Shown here in pieces: positions 28,469-35,064 of a stretch of 64,000 bases of DNA. Each line of letters opens with the position of its first letter. Position 1 is the first letter of the stretch. Origin of the DNA: Candidatus Hydrogenedentota bacterium (GTDB lineage: Bacteria > Hydrogenedentota > Hydrogenedentia > Hydrogenedentales > JAEUWI01); assembly GCA_016182605.1 (NCBI GenBank), contig JACPGE010000071.1, positions 17,910 to 81,909 on the forward strand. Reading direction: 5' to 3'. A program made the position numbers and the translations under genes. The notes beneath the pieces were generated by a model. That model was given only the letters and a program-made list of their open reading frames with translations, was not told the origin of the DNA and made no database searches.

Positions 28469-30472
28469 ATGCGTCTATTGAACTGGAAAGCCGCTGCGAC
28501 GGCAGCCGCGATGGCCGTCCTCGCGGCCGGCAACGCCACAGGCCAGACTACGGTCCTGTCGGAAACCTGGGAAGCGGGCGCCATCGGCGTCATTAACCCC
28601 TTCGGCGGCGCCGTCTCTCTGGGAGACGACTTCACCGGGGACAACACTTGGACCGCCGTGGTCCCCACGCAACATGCCGGCACCGGCCCCCACATGCTGC
28701 ACGAAATACTCTCTTTCGGCGGCAGCAAATGGCTCGGATGGCAAAATGACGGCATCGAAAACGCCATCGACACCCAGGCGTACTACGAAGCCCCACTGGC
28801 CTCGTCCTTTGAACTCGGAGACGCAGGAACCGTCACCTTCTCCTTCGATATCGTGCCGAAGGTCATCAGCTCGGGCGGTCGCCGCTCCGCAACCTTCCAC
28901 ATCGGCGCGGATGTCGACAACTGTTACCGCTTCCAAATCAATATGCGCTCTGGCGCGGCCGAGCTGCTCACGGTTGGCTCCATCGTCGGCGGCGTCAATA
29001 CAGAGTTGGTTTACGGCGCTGCCACCAACTTCGACGACATTTCCGTCGATCAAGTTTACACGGTGACCGCGGTTATCACACCAGGGGCCACGGAAACGAC
29101 CGTAGCGATCGAGTTCGCCGGCGGCGCAACCGTGATCGAGTCCGGGCTCGCCACTTTCAACGCAGCCGAGATGCTGCCCCTCACTACCCAGATAGACTAC
29201 TTCTCCCTGCGCGGCCGCCAACGCACCTACCAGCTCTGGGACAACCTCCTGCTCCAATACACCGAAGCCGGTGGTGAAGGCGAAGGTGAAGGTGAAGGTG
29301 AAGGCGAAGGCGAAGGTGAAGGTGAAGGTGAAGGCGAAGGCGAAGGCGAAGGCGAAGGCGAGGTTGAAACAACTGTGGTCTCGGAAACCTGGGAAGCGGG
29401 CGCCGTCGGCGTGATCAACCCCTTCGGCGGCGCGGTCTCGCTTGGCGATTTCTTCTCCGGCGACAACACCTGGACTGCCGTGACCCCCACGCTCGACGCC
29501 GGCGCCGGCCCCCACATGCTGCACGAGATCCTTTCTTTCGGCGGCAGCAAATGGCTCGGATGGCAAAACAACGGCGTGGAAAACGCCATCGACACGCAGT
29601 TGTATTATGAAGCGCCCGTGGCCACGCCCTTTCTGCTCGGCGGCGCACAATCCGTCACCTTCTCCTTCGACATCGTGCCCAAGGTCATCGGCACCGGTGG
29701 ACGCCGCTCCGCAACCTTCCATATCGGATCAGATATAAACAACTGCTACCGCTTCCAGATCAACCTGCGCTCCGGAGCGGCCGAACTCCTCACCGTCGAG
29801 TCCATCGGCGGCGGCGTCAGCGAAGAACGCGTCTTCGGCGACCCCAGCAACTTCGACAGCATCGTGGTTGACGGCGTCTACACCTTCACCGCCGTCATCA
29901 CGCCCGGCGCGACCGAAACCGCCGTCGCCGTCCAATTCGCCGATGGCGCAACTGTAATCGAGTCCGGTGAAGCCCTCTTCAACGCCGCGCAGATGCTGCC
30001 CCTCTCCACCCAGATCGACTACTTCGCGCTCCGCGCCCGCCAGCGCACCTACCAGCTCTGGGACAACCTCCTCCTGACCTACGCCTCAGTAGGCGAAATC
30101 GGCAACGAAGACGGCAACACCATCATCGCGAGCCACGCGGACGGCTTCGTGGAAGAGGGCGCCCGCTTCACCCTCACCGCGCCCAGTGGCAGCAACTACC
30201 AGTGGAAGAAGTTCAACATACCGTTGGCGGAAGACGCCCCCCGCATCACCGGCGCCACGAGCCGTGTGCTCTCCTTCGACCCCGTGTGGGAGTCCGATGC
30301 GGGCGCCTACTCTGTGGAATACGACGACGGATCCAAAGCCCTCACCGAATCCGCGCCCTACTTCGTGAACGTGTTGCCCCCCGGTTCCCTGCCCGTGGCC
30401 GGCCTTGCGGGCCTCGCAGCCCTCACCACGGCGCTCACCGCCGCAATGATCCTGCGCCGCCGCAACGTCTGA
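28469..30472 (+). CDS. Secreted anchored protein: duplicated domain, (Gly-Glu)n linker, Ig-like module
   Basis: Protein of 667 residues started at the ATG at 28469, which has AAGGAG seven bases upstream and a signal peptide ending near GNATGQ. Residues ~27-265 and ~300-535 are two copies of one domain (each with SETWEAGA..GVINPFGGA and PHMLHEILSFGGSKWLGWQN), looking like a LamG/carbohydrate-binding-type beta-sandwich. They are joined by fourteen Glu-Gly pairs. An Ig-like domain follows (YQWKKFNIPLAEDAPRI, ESDAGAYSVEYDDG), then a linker LPPGSLPVAG, a hydrophobic helix and RRRNV. That final module recurs in the protein at 56115. Function unknown; a surface-displayed adhesin or carbohydrate-binding protein is my guess. 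Confidence 0.75.
   Translation: MRLLNWKAAATAAAMAVLAAGNATGQTTVLSETWEAGAIGVINPFGGAVSLGDDFTGDNTWTAVVPTQHAGTGPHMLHEILSFGGSKWLGWQNDGIENAIDTQAYYEAPLASSFELGDAGTVTFSFDIVPKVISSGGRRSATFHIGADVDNCYRFQINMRSGAAELLTVGSIVGGVNTELVYGAATNFDDISVDQVYTVTAVITPGATETTVAIEFAGGATVIESGLATFNAAEMLPLTTQIDYFSLRGRQRTYQLWDNLLLQYTEAGGEGEGEGEGEGEGEGEGEGEGEGEGEGEGEVETTVVSETWEAGAVGVINPFGGAVSLGDFFSGDNTWTAVTPTLDAGAGPHMLHEILSFGGSKWLGWQNNGVENAIDTQLYYEAPVATPFLLGGAQSVTFSFDIVPKVIGTGGRRSATFHIGSDINNCYRFQINLRSGAAELLTVESIGGGVSEERVFGDPSNFDSIVVDGVYTFTAVITPGATETAVAVQFADGATVIESGEALFNAAQMLPLSTQIDYFALRARQRTYQLWDNLLLTYASVGEIGNEDGNTIIASHADGFVEEGARFTLTAPSGSNYQWKKFNIPLAEDAPRITGATSRVLSFDPVWESDAGAYSVEYDDGSKALTESAPYFVNVLPPGSLPVAGLAGLAALTTALTAAMILRRRNV
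29276..29362 (+). repeat. Hexanucleotide tandem repeat encoding (Glu-Gly)14
   Basis: Fourteen in-frame GAAGGC/GAAGGT units run from 29276 to 29359, then GAG. The third base of the Gly codon alternates between C and T while the rest is invariant, as expected from slippage-driven expansion under protein-level selection. Copy number changes keep the frame and only alter linker length. Confidence 0.9.
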
Positions 30473-30511
30473 CCAATGCACGACTAAAAACGGAACAGCC
30501 CACCACACACT

Positions 30512-30538
30512 GCGGCCGGTCCCCTCAGGACCGGCCGC
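30512..30538 (+). terminator. GC-rich hairpin after the anchored-protein gene
   Basis: GCGGCCGGTCC (30512-30522) and GGACCGGCCGC (30528-30538) form an 11-base perfect stem with a five-base CCTCA loop, 40 bases beyond the stop. The following bases GCCTCATTTC give only a weak U-tract. Confidence 0.6.
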
Positions 30539-30681
30539 GCCTCATTTCACAACATTCGCCCATCCACGCCCCGGCGCCCCCAATCTCTGCTGGGATCGTC
30601 GAGTTGCGCTCGGCATGTCCCCTCGCAATCGTCCAAAATGATATCTCCAGGCCAAGCACAAATATCGTGGCACAATTACAG

Positions 30682-30757
30682 CTAGCCCGGATATTTCACC
30701 ACGTTGCCAATCCGAATGCGATCCGGAAGCCGCAAAATGGTGAAATATCCGGGCTAG
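30682..30757. repeat. Palindromic element, MITE/REP-like (short form)
   Basis: A perfect 20-base inverted repeat, CTAGCCCGGATATTTCACCA at 30682-30701 and its complement at 30738-30757, encloses 36 bases. The inner sequence is nearly identical to the reverse complement of the inner sequence of the copy at 54971, so the two are copies in opposite orientation. Its right end supplies the stop codon of the phosphatase gene on the minus strand. Confidence 0.8.
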
Positions 30758-32169
30758 ACGCCGGCACGGCGCTTGAGCAGGGCCTCGAATTGTTTGATTC
30801 GGGTGTCGAAGAAACTGAGGAGTTTCTTGTGGAGCGTGGCGTTGGAGGCGGCAATCATGGACTGGAAATTGGCCTCCGTGCTGTCGAGGAGCAGCACATC
30901 GTCGAACTTTTTGCCGTAGGCGTTGGTGACGATGCAGCCGGATTCCTCGGCGATGAGGCAGGCGGCGGCGAGATCGTAGGGGGCCATGCCGAGCACGCTG
31001 CCGCGTCCGGCATTGATGAAGTGATCGCGCACGAGTTCGGGGATGTCTTTGAGGTAGCGGCCGGCGAAATCGACGCAGGCGTCTTGCTGGCCGGTGACGA
31101 GGCGGGTGAGGCTGTAGGCCGTGGCGTTGCACGCGAAGAAGCCGCCCTTGAGGCTCGTGAGGTCGATGAGGCGCGCGGCGGTCGGGAAGATCAGTTCCGC
31201 GGGCCGTGCGGGCACGGTCATGGACCAAGTGACCGATTCCAGGTTGCTGTTGTCGCTCAGCTTGGGTTTCCGGAAATGTTCCTGTTCGAAAATCTTTGCG
31301 CCCTTGCCCCGCTCTGCATAGAAGGTGCGGCCGGACATGATTTCCATGACGCAGGCATTGTCCACGTCGGCGATGCGGGGGCGCTCAATGATGCGGGTGC
31401 TGGCGATGGAGACGACGCAGCCTTCGAAGCCGCTCTTGGCGGCCCGGGTGCCGTCGATGGGATCGACGATGAGGAGGTGGCGGGGCTGCACGTTGGAGAA
31501 GGTGGAGTAGCCCGCGTCCTCCGAGTAGTAGGCGACGGGGGCGCGCTCGTTTTTCAGGTGCTGGAGGAGCGCCTTCTCGGCCACGCGATCGATTTCAAAG
31601 GTGGCGTCGCCGCTGACGGCATGGCCCACAATTTCACCGCCCTTGGCCTGGCGCACATAGGGCTCGATGGCGGCCTTGATGGCCGTGGCGACGTCAAAGA
31701 GGAACTGGCGGGAAAGCACCTTGCCCTGGGGCACCTGTGCCACCGTCTTGGCGGGAGCCACCTTGACAGCGCTCTTCGCCGGAAGCGGTTTGGGCTTCGC
31801 AACCGGGGTTTCGGCTGCCGGTTCCACCACTTTGCTTATAGGAACGGTCTTGGCAGGAATATTCTTTTTCTCGACCACGTTCGACTTCGCCACAACTTTT
31901 TTCTTTTCTTTCACAATTTTTGTACTGTCTGGACGCTTGGGTTTCGCCGGCTTCTTGGGGGCGCTTTTCTTGGAAGCGGCCTTGGGGACCGCCTTGGCTT
32001 TGGGCTTCGGCTTAGCCGCTTTGGCTTTGGGTTTCGCCTTTGGCTTTGACTTTGGAGCCGGTTTTGCCTTGGACTTTGGCTTTGCTTTGGGCGCTGCCTT
32101 GGGTTTGGCCCCAGACTTCGCTTTGGCTACCGGTTTTTTCGCGCTCTTTACCACCTTCTTCGCTACCAT
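30754..32169 (-). CDS. Inositol monophosphatase-family protein with histone-H1-like N-terminal tail
   Basis: Protein of 471 residues starting at the ATG at 32169 (GAGAGG upstream). The first ~125 residues are almost wholly Lys, Ala and Pro in AKPKAKPK-type repeats, like bacterial histone-H1-like proteins and H1 tails. The rest is a magnesium-dependent phosphatase of the IMPase/FBPase/PAP-phosphatase superfamily: metal residues in YYSEDAGYSTF, the signature VDPIDGTRAAKSGF and the C-terminal APYDLAAACLIAEESGC. Substrate may be inositol phosphate, fructose bisphosphate or PAP; I cannot choose. The stop codon lies in the end of a palindromic repeat. The basic tail would bind nucleic acid or other polyanions, so the enzyme may be nucleoid-associated. 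Confidence 0.82.
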   Translation of the reverse strand: MVAKKVVKSAKKPVAKAKSGAKPKAAPKAKPKSKAKPAPKSKPKAKPKAKAAKPKPKAKAVPKAASKKSAPKKPAKPKRPDSTKIVKEKKKVVAKSNVVEKKNIPAKTVPISKVVEPAAETPVAKPKPLPAKSAVKVAPAKTVAQVPQGKVLSRQFLFDVATAIKAAIEPYVRQAKGGEIVGHAVSGDATFEIDRVAEKALLQHLKNERAPVAYYSEDAGYSTFSNVQPRHLLIVDPIDGTRAAKSGFEGCVVSIASTRIIERPRIADVDNACVMEIMSGRTFYAERGKGAKIFEQEHFRKPKLSDNSNLESVTWSMTVPARPAELIFPTAARLIDLTSLKGGFFACNATAYSLTRLVTGQQDACVDFAGRYLKDIPELVRDHFINAGRGSVLGMAPYDLAAACLIAEESGCIVTNAYGKKFDDVLLLDSTEANFQSMIAASNATLHKKLLSFFDTRIKQFEALLKRRAGV

Positions 32170-33022
32170 AATCGCCTCTCGTCCCAGTGCTGGCACCTCC
32201 CCAGAGGGCGGAGGCGCGACCCAGAAGCAGCTTGCATCAGGCAGAAAACAAAACCCATGTCTTCAGAACCTCATCCTCCAGCATAGGAATAGACCGTCCC
32301 CCGAAAGAGGGCGCCAAAAACTAATCTTTTGGATGAGGTTCGGGAATTTAAATGCTTGCTATCAAGCAAGATATGAAAAACGCGACGCAGGGGAGAATGC
32401 CCGGAGTGTTCGAACAGTGGGCAATAGCATCCAGCAGCACAGGGCGATGCAGCAGGGAGAATGGCGACGCGGCAGCGATTGTTGAGCAGTATCGGCATGG
32501 GCTTAAGCATCCTTGCGCCGACTATCGCAACGTATACTGAGAATTCATCGCACTCCGCCACTAATGGCCAATAATTAACCCACCCATCTCCGAACAGCGG
32601 CAGTTTATCAGGTTGTTTGAAATAAGTCCAGTGTTTTCCAAGGCTTAAAGCGGCTCGATACCCTGCGGGCCCCCGCCCTTGGCCCTGTACAGACTTCAGC
32701 GCAATAGGAGAAAAGGGCCAAAACCACCTGAATTAGAGGCCGCCCAAATTCGTTAACGATCTTACGCCAAGATCCCGTACACAAGCTTGTCGTTGCGTTG
32801 AAAATAAACCCGATTGAAAATACATGGAGTACGAAGGCGACGAATGTTGCGGGCCGCAAAGCATCGTATCGATCGGCAACGAATTGAATGCACGAATCCC
32901 ACACGGTGAGTTGCTGTTCCGAATTTTCGCGCAGGATGCATCTTCCTCTTGTGTACTTGAGGAGCGACGCACCGAAGGCGATGCAGAAGCGACGCAAGCG
33001 TGCGCGATGAAGTGCAAGCAGA
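32170..33022. other. Gene-poor stretch upstream of the phosphatase
   Basis: About 850 bases with lower GC than the flanks. Short open frames exist on both strands (for example minus 32608-32997) but none has a recognisable motif or ribosome-binding site, and I do not call them. The only structured signal is the inverted repeat at 32266-32341. Confidence 0.5.
32266..32341 (-). promoter_or_regulatory. Inverted repeat, possible structured 5' leader of the phosphatase gene
   Basis: GAACCTCATCC (32266-32276) and GGATGAGGTTC (32331-32341) are perfectly complementary over 11 bases and enclose 54 bases. The enclosed minus-strand sequence contains a smaller hairpin around CCCTCTTTCGGGGG. It lies about 100 bases upstream of the start at 32169. 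It could be a leader RNA structure or a remnant repeat; no known riboswitch class is recognisable. Confidence 0.35.
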
Positions 33023-33430
33023 TCATGTGCTGGCGATGTGTTGCGTGCTTGTATCGGTTTTCGGCGGAATCATGTACCGGCATGCCCAAACGATCAGTAG
33101 AAACTGAAGCGGGATGCGCACCCAAAGCAAGGCATAGGGTATGTTTGCAAAACGATCTTCGGCGTGGATAATCATGTCGACATGCACAAGGAAGAACCCA
33201 ACGAGCATCAGCACGATACCCCAGGCGGCCAGGCGCCGTGTCGCCGGGATAAGCAGCCCGGCACCGCCCAGAATTTCCGTCACCCCGGTGAACTGCACCC
33301 AAAACAGCGGATTGGGAATGTAAAGGGGCATGATGTTGAGGTAGAAGTCTGGATTGCGGAAATGGTTTATGCCTAATGCCACGTACATAATGGCCATGAG
33401 GATCATCAGCCCTGTTTTCAGCCACGCCAT
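33023..33430 (-). CDS. DoxX family membrane protein
   Basis: Small integral-membrane protein of 135 residues with four hydrophobic helices (MILMAIMYVALGINHF, FTGVTEILGGAGLLIP, AAWGIVLMLVGFFLVHV, IPLQFLLIVWACRYMI), the topology and size of DoxX/DoxD-like proteins. The motif ALGINHFRNPDFYLNIMP is typical of the subgroup annotated as DoxX-like. The ATG at 33430 has GGGAGA upstream, so the longer frame reaching 33751 is rejected. The role of this family is poorly defined, with links to thiosulfate:quinone oxidoreductase subunits and oxidative stress. It is divergent from the methyltransferase gene. Confidence 0.82.
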   Translation of the reverse strand: MAWLKTGLMILMAIMYVALGINHFRNPDFYLNIMPLYIPNPLFWVQFTGVTEILGGAGLLIPATRRLAAWGIVLMLVGFFLVHVDMIIHAEDRFANIPYALLWVRIPLQFLLIVWACRYMIPPKTDTSTQHIAST

Positions 33431-33541
33431 GGAAAGTCTCCCTTTCGTCGGTTGATTACGGCTGCCCAAGCTGCTATTACTGTCCCGGTTTCCATCCGGA
33501 CCTGCCCCATACTCTACCTGAACGGCGAAAAAGTCAATCCC

Positions 33542-34531
33542 ATGTTTGAAAGCAACGAACCCGGAAGCATCGATGCCGCACCGCCGTCGCCGGCACTGGA
33601 TTGTGTGCATTGCGCCGATTGCATTGAGTTGCTTCCCGCCTACCCGGAGCACTTTTTCTCCGTGTGCGTCACCGACCCGCCATACAACTACGAGATTGCG
33701 GGGCACGCGTGGGACGAGGCTGAGATAGCGCGGCGGGTGGGGCGCGTTCAAGAATCCTCAACGCTGGTCAAACACATGCCCTATGGCAGCGGGCTTGCCG
33801 GCGGTGTGCGAAACGCGCGCTGGTATGAGCGCAACCGGGCGAACGTGCTTGCATACGCCGCCTGGTGCGAGTCATGGGGGCGCGCGGTCTTTCGTGTGTT
33901 GCGGCCGGGCGGCTTTTTGCTGGTCTTCAACAGCAACCGGACGGTGGCGCAGGTGCAGGTGGCCATGGAGTCGAGCGGGTTCTATCCCCGCGATTTGCTG
34001 GTGTGGCGGCGTCACGCGGGAATTCCCCGGGGCTATAACCATGCCAACGCATTGCGGCGGCGCGCACCGGACGAGGCGGCGGCGTGGCAAGGCTGGCAGA
34101 GCTGCTTCATGAACGGCTGGGAAGCGGTGCTGTTGTTGCAGAAGCCCCTGCACAACAATTACGCGCAGACCCTGGCGGAATCGGGTGTGGGACTCTTGCA
34201 GGTGCAGGATGAAGACGGCGCTTTCCGCAGTAACATCCTCGAAGGGTTCAAGAAGAGCCCCGAGGAACGGACGCTGGATCATCTCACGGTGAAGCCGCTG
34301 TCGCTGGTGCGCCATTTACTCGAGTGCACCTTACCGCCCGGAGGCGGCCATATCGTGCTCGACCCATTTGCAGGCAGTGGCACCACGTGTGTGGCGGCGC
34401 GGGAATTGGGCCACCGCTTTGTGGGGGTGGAGCGGGAGTCGAAGCACTGCGAACTCGCGCGGAAACGCCTGGAGGAAAAAAAAGGAAATCGCGGAAGCGG
34501 CGAGGTTGACGGCTTCGCTGGTCGGGTCTAG
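33542..34531 (+). CDS. DNA methyltransferase, N4-cytosine/N6-adenine type (orphan)
   Basis: Protein of 329 residues with the catalytic motif IV DPPY at residues 45-48 near the N-terminus and the SAM-binding motif I DPFAGSGTT near residues 273-281 at the C-terminus; this order places it in the beta class of amino-methyltransferases. LTVKPLSLVRHLL precedes motif I as usual. The middle region (RRHAGIPRGYNHANALRRRA) would carry target recognition. I start at the ATG at 33542; a TTG at 33452 would add 30 residues without a recognisable domain. No restriction endonuclease or specificity subunit lies nearby, so it may be a solitary regulatory or phage-derived methylase. Confidence 0.85.
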   Translation: MFESNEPGSIDAAPPSPALDCVHCADCIELLPAYPEHFFSVCVTDPPYNYEIAGHAWDEAEIARRVGRVQESSTLVKHMPYGSGLAGGVRNARWYERNRANVLAYAAWCESWGRAVFRVLRPGGFLLVFNSNRTVAQVQVAMESSGFYPRDLLVWRRHAGIPRGYNHANALRRRAPDEAAAWQGWQSCFMNGWEAVLLLQKPLHNNYAQTLAESGVGLLQVQDEDGAFRSNILEGFKKSPEERTLDHLTVKPLSLVRHLLECTLPPGGGHIVLDPFAGSGTTCVAARELGHRFVGVERESKHCELARKRLEEKKGNRGSGEVDGFAGRV

Positions 34532-35064
34532 ACCGGTGAACGGTCCGTATTGATCCTGTTCGGGACCCTGGCAAAGTCTCAGCAGAACATGCTACTTCCG
34601 CGTACTTCCTGAGGGCAGAGTTGAATCGGGTATCCGGCAACACTGTCCAGGATAAGGCGCCTTAAGCGCCTCCCACGTCCACAGGAGTGGAAAAGGTCCG
34701 ATACCGGCGATCTCAACGGTGCCTATGTCCAGCGGCGTTGCGGACCGGCTCCGGGCCGGCCGCGCTAACCTCCGCGGTGCAGAGCGGCGTTGCGCAACGA
34801 GACCGGAAGAAACCGGCCGCTTGCGCGAAGCACCGCTTCATGCGGCGGCGTTGCGTTCCGTGCGCCAGCCAATGCCGGCCGGTTTTCGTCAACAACCGCC
34901 ACCGGTGTCCAACCCACGGGTGCCGCATGTTCTGCGCGGACCGATCCTTAGTGTTGCCACATGTGGACTCGCCGCATGCCTGCAACCCGTCGTTGCTGGA
35001 CTCAACAGAATTTTACCACGGAAACAGGGGCTTGCCAAGCAAAAAACGCCGAAACATTCCCGCG
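34532..35064. other. Intergenic region without a recognisable gene
   Basis: About 530 bases. Three copies of GCGGCGTTGCG occur at 34732, 34784 and 34845, the second continuing into a GTTGCGCAAC palindrome. Short open frames on the plus strand have no motif, no ribosome-binding site and a composition unlike neighbouring genes. Confidence 0.4.

Noticed and set aside
32608..32997. Possible small gene downstream of DoxX
   Set aside because: No motif, no ribosome-binding site, Cys/Phe-rich low-GC composition unlike neighbours; I cannot separate it from random open sequence.
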